A DNA stretch of 64,000 nt from WVWN01 sp964563535 (lineage in GTDB: Bacteria > RBG-13-66-14 > B26-G2 > WVWN01). Numbering within the stretch: position 1 is the first letter of the stretch; the number at the start of each line of letters is the position of its first letter. The stretch lies in contig CAZLXP010000002.1 in assembly GCA_964563535.1 (NCBI GenBank), positions 1 through 64,000 of the forward strand, written 5' to 3'. The notes under the pieces were generated by a model. That model ran no database searches. It was not told the DNA's origin and saw only the letters and a program-made list of their open reading frames with translations. Positions 50,058-59,098 of the stretch are shown here, piece after piece. Made by a program: the position numbers and the translations under genes.

Positions 50058-51362
50058 GTGGGTAAGAGGACGAGTAAAAAGAAATCGGTACTGGTCATCG
50101 GCGGCGGCGGCCGCGAGCACGCGCTGGCGTGGGCTTTTCAAAAGTCGCCGCGGGTGGGGAAGTTATTCGTCGCCCCCGGCAACGCGGGCACGGCGCGCAT
50201 CGCGGAAAACGTGCCGATAAACGAGGGCGACGTCGAGGCGCTGGCGAAATTCGCGCGAAGCGAAAAGGTCGACCTTACGGTCGTGGGGCCGGAGGCGCCG
50301 CTGGGCGAGGGTATCGTAGACCGGTTTCACGCCGTTAAGTTGCCCATATTCGGACCGACCAAACAAGCCGCGCGCCTGGAATCGTCCAAAATTTTCGCGA
50401 AGGACCTTGTCTTGAAGGCGGGTATACCTACGGCGCCGGCGGAGATCTTCGACGACGTCGAGGCCGCGCGGCGTTATATCGACATAAGCGGCGCGCCGTG
50501 CGTAATCAAAGCCGACGGCCTCGCCGCCGGTAAAGGCGTTACGGTCGCCATGACGGAGGAAGAAGCGTACGCCGCCGTTGACGCGGCTATGGTCGATAAA
50601 AACTTCGGCCCGGCGGGAGAACGAATACTTATCGAGGATTACGTCAGCGGCGAAGAGGCATCCATCCTGGCGGTAACGGACGGCGAACGCGTAGCGGTTA
50701 TGGTCCCGTCGCAGGACCACAAAAGGTTAAGGGACGGCGACGGCGGCCCCAACACCGGCGGCATGGGGGCGTACGCGCCGGCGCCCGTAATCGACGGTAA
50801 GATGCTCAAGTCCATAACCGAAACCTTTATCGAGCCGGTCGTCGCCGCCCTCGCGGACGCCGGTACGCCGTACCAGGGTTGCCTCTACGCCGGCCTAATC
50901 GTAGATTTCGAAGGACCTAAGTTACTGGAATTCAATTGCCGCTTCGGCGACCCCGAGGCGCAAGCGGTGTTACCCTTGCTCCAAGATGACCTCTACGAGG
51001 TGTGCGCAGGCGCGGCGGCCGGTGAACTAAAAGTGAACCGTTTCGAGTGGGACACGGGCGCGGCCGTGAGCGTCGTCGCCGCGTCGAAAGGTTATCCCGG
51101 CCCGTACGAGAAAGGCCGCGTGATCAAGGGATTGGATAAGGTCGCCCAAATGGACGACGTGATCGTTTTCCACGCGGGTACCGCCCAGGAAGGTGATAAG
51201 ATAGTAACCGCCGGCGGAAGGGTATTGGCCGTAACCGGCCTCGGCGTCACCGTCGCCGACGCCATGGCCAAGGCGTACGGCGCCATGGACCTCGTACGGT
51301 TCGCCGGTATGCAATACCGGCGCGACATCGGCCATAAGGCCATAGCGCGCCATAGGGGATAA
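50058..51362 (+). CDS. purD: Phosphoribosylamine-glycine ligase
   Basis: This 434-residue ATP-grasp enzyme makes GAR. It starts at GTG 50058 with GGAAGG upstream. Motifs: GGGGREHALAW near the N-terminus, PCVIKADGLAAGKGV, and FNCRFGDPEAQ. An ordinary member of the purine set. Confidence 0.96.
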   Translation: MGKRTSKKKSVLVIGGGGREHALAWAFQKSPRVGKLFVAPGNAGTARIAENVPINEGDVEALAKFARSEKVDLTVVGPEAPLGEGIVDRFHAVKLPIFGPTKQAARLESSKIFAKDLVLKAGIPTAPAEIFDDVEAARRYIDISGAPCVIKADGLAAGKGVTVAMTEEEAYAAVDAAMVDKNFGPAGERILIEDYVSGEEASILAVTDGERVAVMVPSQDHKRLRDGDGGPNTGGMGAYAPAPVIDGKMLKSITETFIEPVVAALADAGTPYQGCLYAGLIVDFEGPKLLEFNCRFGDPEAQAVLPLLQDDLYEVCAGAAAGELKVNRFEWDTGAAVSVVAASKGYPGPYEKGRVIKGLDKVAQMDDVIVFHAGTAQEGDKIVTAGGRVLAVTGLGVTVADAMAKAYGAMDLVRFAGMQYRRDIGHKAIARHRG

Positions 51363-51369
51363 GGAGAAT

Positions 51370-51864
51370 ATGGCCGAAGAAACGTTAGTGGGTATTTTAA
51401 TTGGAAGCGATTCCGACGCCGAGACTATGAAGGCGGCCACGGCGACGTTGGAGGAGTTGGGAATCGGGTACGATTTTCACGTCGCTTCGGCGCACCGGAC
51501 GCCGGACCGAGTAAAGGCCTACGTTGATGACGCTCCGGCGCGGGGTATAAGGGTATTCATTTGCGCCGCGGGGATGGCGGCGCATCTGAGCGGCGCCGTC
51601 GCGGCGCAAACGGACTTGCCGGTAATCGGCGTCCCTATGCCGGGCGGGGTGGCCGACGGCCTGGACGCGTTGCTGTCGACGGTTCAAATGCCGGCGGGGG
51701 TGCCGGTCGCGACCGTGGCGGTCGGTAGGGCCGGGGCAACTAACGCCGCGTTGTTGGCCGCTCGAATTCTAGCCCTCCAAGATGAAAAAATCCGCGCCAA
51801 ACTTCGCGCGTACCGCGAGAAGATGGCGGCCGCGGCCGGGACGCTGGAAGACCAGGCACGGTAA
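51370..51864 (+). CDS. purE: N5-carboxyaminoimidazole ribonucleotide mutase
   Basis: This 164-residue enzyme has GSDSDAETMKA at the N-terminus, then SAHRTPDRV and GAAxxAA-type AGMAAHLSGAVAAQTDLPVIGVP. It is a class I-like PurE length. No PurK is in the window, so CAIR may be made either with PurK elsewhere or by a CO2-dependent class II-type PurE. It starts eight bases after purD, with AAGGAG upstream. Confidence 0.94.
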   Translation: MAEETLVGILIGSDSDAETMKAATATLEELGIGYDFHVASAHRTPDRVKAYVDDAPARGIRVFICAAGMAAHLSGAVAAQTDLPVIGVPMPGGVADGLDALLSTVQMPAGVPVATVAVGRAGATNAALLAARILALQDEKIRAKLRAYREKMAAAAGTLEDQAR

Positions 51865-51871
51865 AATTTTG

Positions 51872-52540
51872 GTGGAAATAGTCAAATTGGACAAGGTGGG
51901 AGTGGCGGGTGCGGTGGGCTTAGCGGCCGCCGCGCTCAACGCGGGGCACCTGGTAATTATTCCTACCGATACCGTCTACGGCTTGACGGCCGCGGTTTTT
52001 AAACCGACCGATATCCCTAAAATACGAGACGGTTATGAGGCGGCGCCGTGGCGCGGGCCGGCTAGTAAACTTTACGCCGTCAAAGGCCGGCCCCGACGGC
52101 AACCGTCGATAGTTTTGGCCCCCGATTGGCAATACGCCCGCATGCTTACGCGCCAGGACTTGGGCGAGATCGAAGAATTTTGCCGACTAGTACCTAACCC
52201 GGTTTCGGTTATTGTAAACGCGAAATGGGGTTGGCGGCCGCCGCTGGCCAACGGCCGCGGCGGCATCGCCTTACGGGTGCCCAAAGGCGGCCTCGTCAAA
52301 ATTATCTTAAAATTCTGCAAGTTCGCGTATTCGGTTAGCGCCAATTACCCGCGCGCCGAAGACCCTTACCTCTTAGACCTCGTGCCCGGCCATATATTGA
52401 AACAGGCGGCACTTGCCGTCGACGCCGGGTCTTCGCCTTTGCGAAAGCCTTCCTTTGTAGTAGATTTTACGGTCGAGCCGGCGAATCCCGTGCGAGGGGG
52501 CAAAGAGCTCGAGGAGGCGTTAACGCGTTTTTGGAAGTGA
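51872..52540 (+). CDS. Sua5/YciO/YrdC family threonylcarbamoyl-AMP synthase-like protein
   Basis: This 222-residue protein has LVIIPTDTVYGLTA and the SIVLAPDW/RVPK-type nucleotide-binding core of Sua5/YrdC, which makes threonylcarbamoyl-AMP for t6A tRNA modification. The KR/SxR motif region is partly atypical (YAVKGRPRRQP). Start chosen: GTG 51872, since longer frames would overlap purE. It overlaps gmk in a GTGA junction. Confidence 0.85.
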   Translation: MEIVKLDKVGVAGAVGLAAAALNAGHLVIIPTDTVYGLTAAVFKPTDIPKIRDGYEAAPWRGPASKLYAVKGRPRRQPSIVLAPDWQYARMLTRQDLGEIEEFCRLVPNPVSVIVNAKWGWRPPLANGRGGIALRVPKGGLVKIILKFCKFAYSVSANYPRAEDPYLLDLVPGHILKQAALAVDAGSSPLRKPSFVVDFTVEPANPVRGGKELEEALTRFWK

Positions 52541-53160
52541 ACGACGAAACCGCAATATATGCGCTAATCCATAAAAAACCGGCCGGTTTTTTGTTCGTGT
52601 TTACGGGTCCGTCGGGCGCCGGCAAATCGACCATCTGCCGGGCCATTTTAGCGGACGACTCGAGCATTCGGTTTTCGGTATCCCACACGACGCGGCGGCC
52701 CCGCCCGGACGAGGTCGACGGCCGAGACTATTTTTTTGTCTCCGAGGAACGGTTCGGGTCGATGTTAAAGGAAGGGTGGTTCGTGGAACACGCTACCGTC
52801 CACGGTCATCGTTACGGCACGTCCCGCGACCAGCTCGAGGAAAAGCTCCGCGACGGCGACGTGCTTTTGGACGTCGACGTCCAGGGGGCGAGCCAGCTGC
52901 GGATGCGTTACCCCGCGGCCGCGTCGGTTTTTATCCTCCCGCCCTCCATCGAAGAGTTGCGCGCCCGGTTGATCGCCAGAAAATACAACGCCCCGGCCGA
53001 CATTGAGCGTCGGCTCGCTCAAGCGAGGATTGAGGTCCGGGCCGCGGTAGACTTCGACTATTTCGTCGTCAACGACCGTTTGGAAGATGCAGTCGGTGCG
53101 GCCAAATGTATAATAGCGGCCGAACGCCGGCGCCTTAGCAGGAGGCTCCCGGGCCCATGA
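52537..53160 (+). CDS. gmk: Guanylate kinase
   Basis: This 207-residue enzyme phosphorylates GMP. P-loop TGPSGAGKST (about 20-29); GMP-site SHTTRRPRPDEVDGRDYFF. Start chosen: GTG 52537 in a GTGA overlap with the previous stop; a TTG at 52531 is also possible. Followed in overlap by coaBC, a usual neighbour. Confidence 0.95.
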   Translation: MNDETAIYALIHKKPAGFLFVFTGPSGAGKSTICRAILADDSSIRFSVSHTTRRPRPDEVDGRDYFFVSEERFGSMLKEGWFVEHATVHGHRYGTSRDQLEEKLRDGDVLLDVDVQGASQLRMRYPAAASVFILPPSIEELRARLIARKYNAPADIERRLAQARIEVRAAVDFDYFVVNDRLEDAVGAAKCIIAAERRRLSRRLPGP

Positions 53161-54344
53161 AAGTCATATTGGGGGTAACCGCCAGCGTGGCCATTTATAA
53201 AGCCGCCGAGCTCGCGCGCCTTTTGATGGGCGAAGGGGCGGAGGTAACGGCCGTGATGACGCCGAACGCCACCAAGCTCGTCGACCCGCGCCTTTTCGAC
53301 GCCGTAACCGGCCGGCCCGCCATAACGGACTTGTTCGCCCGCGAATACGCCTTTGCGCACCTGGAAACGGCGCGCGGGGCCGACGCTTTCGCCGTGGTGC
53401 CGGCTACCGCCAACGTATTGGCGAAACTTGCCGCGGGTTTAGCCGACGACGCCCTTACGACCGTAGCCCTCGCCGTCGAATGCGGCCGCCTCGTCGCACC
53501 CGCGATGAACCCCAATATGTGGCGCAAACCCGAGGTCCAGCGCAACGTATCGACGCTGCGCGAATTCGGTTACGTCATAGTTCCCCCCGGAGAGGGGCGG
53601 GCGGCGTGCGGCGACGTCGGCGTCGGAAGGTTGGCGGACGTGGCGGTAATAGCCGAGGACATTTTAAGGTTAGCGCACGATAGGACGCCGATGGACGCCA
53701 AAGCCGTCGTCGTTACCGCGGGGCCGACCCGCGAGCGCTTTGACGCCGTTCGCGTCCTCACTAATTCTTCAACCGGTTTAATGGGATACGAGGTCGCGAG
53801 GCGGGCCGCCCGCCGCGGGGCCGCGGTAACGCTGATTTCAACCGTCGACGACGAGCTGGTTCCTTTGGGAAGCGCGGTCCACGTACGGCGAGTTGAATCG
53901 GCCGCGGAAATGCTTACAGCTACGGCCGAGGAGTTCGAACAGGCCGACGCGTTGGTCATGGCGGCTGCCGTTTCCGATTACCGGTTTGAGGAGTCGTACG
54001 AGTATAAAATTAAGAAAACCAAGGAGAAAATAAATACCATATTAGTTCCTACAGTAGATATATTATCTAAGGTGGCTGGGAATAAGGGAGATAAACTAAT
54101 TATAGGTTTTGCGGCCGAAACGGATAATTTAGTTGAAAATGCTAGGGATAAATTACTGAAGAAAAAGGTAGATATAATCGTCGGGAACATAATAGGCCGT
54201 GCAGGCGTCGGATTCGGGGCCGAATACGCGGAAGCGGTAATCGTTACCCGCGGCGGCGTAGACGAGTTGGGGAAAATAACGAAGGCGGCACTAGCCGAAA
54301 AAATCCTCGACCAACTCGAGCGTTTGTGGGGCGGCGGCGGATGA
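53157..54344 (+). CDS. coaBC: Bifunctional phosphopantothenoylcysteine synthetase/decarboxylase
   Basis: This 395-residue enzyme makes 4'-phosphopantetheine precursors for CoA. The N-terminal CoaC domain has AMNPNMWRKPEVQ and GEGRAACGDVGVGRL; the C-terminal CoaB domain has TAGPTRERFDAVRVLTNSSTG. Within CoaB, about 54000-54180, the DNA is strongly AT-rich (about 31% GC by my count) and the protein Lys/Ile-rich (KIKKTKEKINTILVPTVDIL), unlike the rest. The reading frame stays intact. It overlaps gmk (ATGA) and the next gene (ATGA). Confidence 0.95.
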   Translation: MKVILGVTASVAIYKAAELARLLMGEGAEVTAVMTPNATKLVDPRLFDAVTGRPAITDLFAREYAFAHLETARGADAFAVVPATANVLAKLAAGLADDALTTVALAVECGRLVAPAMNPNMWRKPEVQRNVSTLREFGYVIVPPGEGRAACGDVGVGRLADVAVIAEDILRLAHDRTPMDAKAVVVTAGPTRERFDAVRVLTNSSTGLMGYEVARRAARRGAAVTLISTVDDELVPLGSAVHVRRVESAAEMLTATAEEFEQADALVMAAAVSDYRFEESYEYKIKKTKEKINTILVPTVDILSKVAGNKGDKLIIGFAAETDNLVENARDKLLKKKVDIIVGNIIGRAGVGFGAEYAEAVIVTRGGVDELGKITKAALAEKILDQLERLWGGGG

Positions 54345-55036
54345 AGTCGAAGCGACTAGCGAAGGCCCTGGCGGAAAATCTGCTTGCGTTGGGCGTCAAC
54401 GAGATAGTTACCGAGGCCGAGGCTTCGGCTATACTGGCGAATTATGGCGAAGGTACGGCGAGTCCGGAGGGAGAAGACCTTAGCCGCGAAGCGACGATAA
54501 GAAGGGAAGCCGAGATAGTGGGTAAGTGCCGGGCGTGTAGCTTAGGTTTCCAACGCGCTCACGCCGTATACGGCGACGGCAACGAGTTCGCCGAAATAAT
54601 GTTCGTGGGGGAAGCGCCGGGAGCGGAAGAAGACCGTCAAGGTTTGCCCTTCGTCGGGAGGGCCGGGCAACTGTTAAACCGTTTGCTTGAGCAAGTGGGT
54701 TTGAAGCGGTCCGAGGTTTATATTTGCAACCTCTTGAAGTGCCGCCCGCCCGAGAACCGAGACCCCTTGCCGGAAGAGCTCGCGGCCTGCCGGCCGTATC
54801 TGGACAAACAAATCACGATTATTAAATCGCGGATTATCGTATGTTTGGGGCTTTACGCCGCCCAGGCGATACTCGATACCAAAGAGGCTATGGCGCGGCT
54901 GCGGGGCGCGCAGCATAAGATCGGCGATACGGTCATCATACCGACGTACCACACGGCCGCGGCTTTGCGATTTCCGGCGTTTAAACAACAAATATACGAC
55001 GACCTGTGTCGCGCCCGCGACCTCGCTTACGGCTAA
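54341..55036 (+). CDS. Family 4/5 uracil-DNA glycosylase (4Fe-4S)
   Basis: This 231-residue enzyme removes uracil from DNA. Cluster cysteines CRACSL (about 66) and CNLLKCRPPENRDP; active-site GEAPGAEEDRQGLPFVGRAGQLL. The C-terminal YHTAAALR replaces the usual YHPA-LLR, a Pro to Thr change at a conserved spot. Starts in ATGA overlap with coaBC. An N-terminal 50-residue extension precedes the catalytic domain. Confidence 0.92.
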   Translation: MKSKRLAKALAENLLALGVNEIVTEAEASAILANYGEGTASPEGEDLSREATIRREAEIVGKCRACSLGFQRAHAVYGDGNEFAEIMFVGEAPGAEEDRQGLPFVGRAGQLLNRLLEQVGLKRSEVYICNLLKCRPPENRDPLPEELAACRPYLDKQITIIKSRIIVCLGLYAAQAILDTKEAMARLRGAQHKIGDTVIIPTYHTAAALRFPAFKQQIYDDLCRARDLAYG

Positions 55037-55057
55037 GACGGCCCCCCGACGCCGGCG

Positions 55058-56056
55058 ATGGCAGGCGCGAACAATCAAATACGGGTTAACCGGCGCGAAC
55101 GGTACGCTGCGGCCTTAGCGGCCGCCGTCCTCGCGTTTTTTTATTTCGCGTTGAGGTCCCAGAACCACCCCGTCGACGCCGTCCTATACGCGCTCGCGGT
55201 CGACGTAAAGGACGCGTACCCCTTTTTCCGCTGGCACCATCCTCTATAAACGCCGCTAAGCTGGCTCGTTTTGAATTTCGCCCGCGTATTTGGTTACGGC
55301 GGCGACGCGGTTTTCATGGCCCATGTCGACGCTAATTATTGGATCGATTACTTGAGCCGACATACGCGGACCTTACCCAGCCCGCAGCCGTTCTGCCAGC
55401 CGCCCCCGGACGCCGCGGCTAAGCTCGCATACGCGGCCCGTCGCGGATTCCCGGAATATACCGGGCGAGGGGCGGCCCTGTATTTCACCGACTTCGAATG
55501 GGATGACCCGTATTTATTTGGTAGCGCCGGCGCGAACGAACCGAAGGTAATTCTCTTCAAAATGATGACAAGGGCGGAACCGGTTACGACGTTACGATTC
55601 CCGGGAGGCGGCAGGGTCTTATACCGGTTTAAGGCATATGGCGAAGATATCGCCGACGTCGCGATATACGAGGCCGAAGGCGGCGACGGTTCCTCCGACC
55701 GCGCCGTGCTGTCGTATACGGGTGCTTCGGTCGCCGTCAACGTCGACGTTCATAAAAAGGGGCCGTACATACTGGCGGTTCAAGCGAGCGGCAGACAAGC
55801 CGAGGGCGCATGGCCGGTAATGGAGGTCGCGGTCGACGGAAAGTGGTTTGGGAGAACCGCCGTCGACGCGCCGTTTTGACGATTTTACGAGATGAGGTGC
55901 GATTTCAACGCGGGTACTCATTCCGTGAAAATCACTTTCCTTAACGACTATTGCGACCCGGCGGCCGGAAGCGACCGCGACTTGTACGTGAACCGTATAA
56001 TAGTTTACCGCCCCGAGGCCCGCGGAATTAACTTCGCCTTAAGAGGCGTCGACTGA
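55058..56056 (+). pseudogene. Decayed membrane/carbohydrate-binding fusion with two in-frame stops
   Basis: A single frame of 332 codons from ATG 55058 to TGA 56054-56056 is broken by TAA 55247-55249 and TGA 55877-55879. Before the first stop is a membrane-anchored GT-C-like N-terminus (FRWHHPL, stop, TPLSWLVLNFARVFGY). The stop stands where a Tyr is expected. After a likely internal deletion comes a carbohydrate-binding-like beta domain (ILAVQASGRQAEGAWPVMEV, then after the second stop NAGTHSVKITFLNDYCDP and DRDLYVNRIIVYRP). The second stop stands where a Trp is expected. The pieces could still make truncated products but look non-functional. Confidence 0.75.
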
Positions 56057-56175
56057 TACGTTCAAAAAGAACCGCCGGAACGCGGGCCATAAGGCGACGG
56101 AGGCCGTAAATGCTTTAATGTCAACGGCTTAGGTCAAGTTATTAGGCTTTGACGCGTTAATGGAAGAGGTTTTTA

Positions 56176-56184
56176 TGTTATAAT
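56176..56184 (+). promoter_or_regulatory. Extended -10 promoter before the Cys-rich membrane gene
   Basis: TGTTATAAT at 56176-56184, same extended -10 as rpsA. The -35 is weak. Predicted start near 56191, about 60 bases upstream of the GTG at 56252. Confidence 0.5.
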
Positions 56185-56251
56185 CCAGAGATACGACGTC
56201 GCGGCCGTCCGAGATAGTTGTGGCTAGGGCGCGATCCCACGGTAAAAAGCC

Positions 56252-56761
56252 GTGACCGAAAGGACTACCTACATATTTGGCCGCGAACGGTATCCGGCAA
56301 AGACGGTTATTTGGGTAACCGTGGTCACCGCGCTGCCTCCCGTTTTGGGTTTTTGGGGAACGTTTGACATCGCCCGGGGTTTTTTCGCGAGCGCCTACTT
56401 GGCGCTATGCGTATTTTGGTACGTAATCATCCAGCCTAAGTTGGTTTGCACCAGCTGCGCCTATTACGACGGCGTGTGCGCCCGCGGCCTCGGTAAGGTA
56501 TCCGCGTTATTGTATCGCGCCGGCCCGGGCAACGGCGTATGGGGAACAAGGCTCGGGCGCATATTCTGGTCCTATTGGTACGCGGGCGTCCCGGCCTTAG
56601 GGTTTTTATACCTACTAATATTCCGTTTTTCGTGGGCGACGGTAATTTTCGCCGCGGCGTTTTTCGCGACGGTTGCTTTGGCCTTCTTTGTCGGACGTAA
56701 TTATTGTTGCGTCGGTTGCCTCGTCCGGAACAGTTGCCGGCGTTCGCCTTTTCGGGAGTAA
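56252..56761 (+). CDS. Membrane protein with cysteine motifs, unknown function
   Basis: This 169-residue protein has about four helices, starting at GTG 56252. Cytoplasmic or interfacial cysteine groups CTSCAYYDGVCARGLGK (about 68) and CCVGCLVRNSC (about 151) could bind a metal or cluster. I cannot name a family. It precedes the M3 peptidase by 18 bases and may share its transcript. Confidence 0.7.
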   Translation: MTERTTYIFGRERYPAKTVIWVTVVTALPPVLGFWGTFDIARGFFASAYLALCVFWYVIIQPKLVCTSCAYYDGVCARGLGKVSALLYRAGPGNGVWGTRLGRIFWSYWYAGVPALGFLYLLIFRFSWATVIFAAAFFATVALAFFVGRNYCCVGCLVRNSCRRSPFRE

Positions 56762-56779
56762 AACGAGAGGAGTTGTTTA

Positions 56780-58240
56780 ATGGCGTCGGGTATCGTTCGG
56801 TACCTGGATGGAGTCGAAGCGAATCTCGAGGCGCTTCACGCCGCCGAGGGCGAAGACGTCTTCAACCTTTACTATAAGCACGCGGACGTCGATACGGCCG
56901 CCCACGAAAAAAAACGGCGCGACGCGTTATTGGCGCCGGAGGTAGCTCGCGCGTGTGAAGAAGTCTTGTCGGGGAAAGGCGACGCCCGGTCAAAGAGGCG
57001 GGCCAAGATAATTTTGGACTGGGTGACGCAGGCGCGGGCCGAAACCGACGAGATCATCGACCTTAAAAACGATATCCAAAAAATAGTCATCAACGTTAAG
57101 CCGACGTTGGACGGCGAGGAGATCCCGCGCCACTTAAAGACCGATATACTTTTAAAGGAAAACGACCGCGCGAAAAGGCGTCGCGCCTTCGAATCGGAGG
57201 GTAAACTTCGGCAGGAACTACGTGAACGCGCGCGGCGGCTCTACCGGCTACGCAACGAAGCGGCGCAAACGCTGGGGTACGACGGTTATCCTTCGCTCAC
57301 CTTGGCGGCCGAAGACCTAACGGTCGCCGAACTCACCGACATTTTCGACAGGTACGAACAGGCGACGCGGGCCCCGTACGAGGAGCTTATGGCGGAAGGC
57401 GCCGACCGCTTCGGCTTAGCTCGCGTTGAGCCTTGGGACCTGAATTACGTTACTGATAAAATCTGTTCGCCCGACGATAAGTATTTCCCGAGAGAAGCGG
57501 CCTTGCCATCCTTGGCCGAGGTCGTTAAAAACTTCGGCCGCGACCTTGGGGCCATGGGGATCGCGATACACGACGACGCCGATATCCCGTACGGCGGCTT
57601 GTGTTTTGACATCCGGGTTCCCGACGACGTGCGTATTTTACTAAATCTGAAAGACGGCATGTCGGACCTGCGGGTGTTGTATCACGAGTTCGGCCACGCG
57701 GTTCATCGGAAATTTACGGCCACGGAAAATTTCGCGCTCAAGGTCGGCGACGCCGGCTTTTTCGCCGAGGCGATGGCCGATACCTGGGGATTATTCATCG
57801 ATACCCCCGCCTGGCTCCGCTTCTTTACGAAGATGCCGGAAGAGGAGATAGCGCGCGTGCAAGCCGCGGCGGAGAGGTCTTTCGCGGCCCGGATTCGGCG
57901 GTTCATGGCGGCCCAAAGCTTCGAGCTGGACGCGTATCGCGACGCCGACGGCGACCTCGCCGCGGCGCTGGACGCCCAGACCGAACGGTTTCTCGGGTAC
58001 CGCTACGGCGACGACGGGATGTGGGCCGAGCAGTATTTCCCTTTACTCTATCCTATGTACAGCAAGAACTACATGCTCGCGCGGGTCATCCAGCGCGCCG
58101 TTTACGACCACCTCAAACGCGAATACGGTGAACCGCTGGGCAAGCCCCAGGCCTTCGAATTTTTAATAAACCAATTCTACGCCGACGGCGCCTTACGTAC
58201 GTGGAAGGAAAAGCTGGCCGCCGTTGGATTGGACCTTTGA
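56780..58240 (+). CDS. M3-family metallopeptidase
   Basis: This is a 486-residue cytoplasmic zinc oligopeptidase (PepF/thimet-like). HEFGHAVH (about 302-309) and the downstream EAMADTWG glutamate form the metal site. It has no signal peptide. Slightly short for PepF. Substrate peptides unknown. An AGGAG site lies before the ATG. Confidence 0.92.
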   Translation: MASGIVRYLDGVEANLEALHAAEGEDVFNLYYKHADVDTAAHEKKRRDALLAPEVARACEEVLSGKGDARSKRRAKIILDWVTQARAETDEIIDLKNDIQKIVINVKPTLDGEEIPRHLKTDILLKENDRAKRRRAFESEGKLRQELRERARRLYRLRNEAAQTLGYDGYPSLTLAAEDLTVAELTDIFDRYEQATRAPYEELMAEGADRFGLARVEPWDLNYVTDKICSPDDKYFPREAALPSLAEVVKNFGRDLGAMGIAIHDDADIPYGGLCFDIRVPDDVRILLNLKDGMSDLRVLYHEFGHAVHRKFTATENFALKVGDAGFFAEAMADTWGLFIDTPAWLRFFTKMPEEEIARVQAAAERSFAARIRRFMAAQSFELDAYRDADGDLAAALDAQTERFLGYRYGDDGMWAEQYFPLLYPMYSKNYMLARVIQRAVYDHLKREYGEPLGKPQAFEFLINQFYADGALRTWKEKLAAVGLDL

Positions 58241-58261
58241 CGAGCGCGGGGCGTCAGGGCG

Positions 58262-59098
58262 ATGGCAGCTAAGACCGTGAAAATAGGAGGCGCGACCGTA
58301 GGAGGCGACGCGTTCGCGCTGATCGGCGGGCCGTGCGTGATCGAGACCGAGGAACTTGCGCTCGAGACGGCCCGGCTCGCCGCCGGCGTATGCGCCGACC
58401 TCGGCATCCCGTACGTTTACAAATCGTCGTATTCTAAGGACAATCGCTCGAGCCACGAGACGTACGGCGGCCCCGGCCCCGAGAAGGGGCTGGCCATCCT
58501 GTCCCGCGTCCGCGAGAAGGTCGGCGTTCCGGTACTCTCGGACGTCCACACCCCGGCCGAGGTCGCGGCGGCCGCCGAGGTGTTGGACTGCCTTCAGCTC
58601 CCCGCGTATCTATCCAAACAGACCCAGCTCGCGCTGGCCATCGGGGCGGCGGGGAAACCGGTAAACGTAAAAAAAGCGCAGTTCTTTAAACCGGAGCAAA
58701 TAGCCGTGCCGTTGCGAAAAATCGAATCGACGGGCAACCGCCAAATCGTGATTACGGAACGCGGTACCGTCTTCGGGTATGGCGACATCGTCTTCGACCC
58801 CCGTTCGCTGGTCACGCTCCGGCGATTCGGCTATCCCGTGTTCTTCGACGTTACCCACGTCGTCCGTCTGCCGGGCACGACGAGCGACGACCCGGCCGGA
58901 GGCTTACGCGATTTTATTTTCCCGTTGGCGCGGGCGGCTTGCGGCGCCGGCATCGACGGCCTGTTTCTCGAGTTCCACCCCGAACCGGAACGGGCGCTGT
59001 GCGACGCGGCGAGTATGTTGCCTATAGCACGGCTACGCGAATTATTGCAACAGTGTCTGGAAATACACTCGCGGGTGAGAGGTTGGCCGGACAACTGA
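58262..59098 (+). CDS. kdsA: 3-deoxy-D-manno-octulosonate 8-phosphate synthase
   Basis: This 278-residue enzyme condenses PEP with arabinose 5-phosphate for LPS Kdo. The IGGPCVIE opening, with Cys after Pro, indicates the metal-dependent class II type. KSSYSKDNRSS and VKKAQFFKPEQ are conserved. It is in tight series with kdsD (TGATG overlap). Confidence 0.95.
   Translation: MAAKTVKIGGATVGGDAFALIGGPCVIETEELALETARLAAGVCADLGIPYVYKSSYSKDNRSSHETYGGPGPEKGLAILSRVREKVGVPVLSDVHTPAEVAAAAEVLDCLQLPAYLSKQTQLALAIGAAGKPVNVKKAQFFKPEQIAVPLRKIESTGNRQIVITERGTVFGYGDIVFDPRSLVTLRRFGYPVFFDVTHVVRLPGTTSDDPAGGLRDFIFPLARAACGAGIDGLFLEFHPEPERALCDAASMLPIARLRELLQQCLEIHSRVRGWPDN

Noticed and set aside
55058..56056. UGA-as-Trp genetic code
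   Set aside because: Other genes in the window end at TGA and their domains finish properly there (for example gltX, kdsA, coaBC), so the standard code applies; mutation is simpler.
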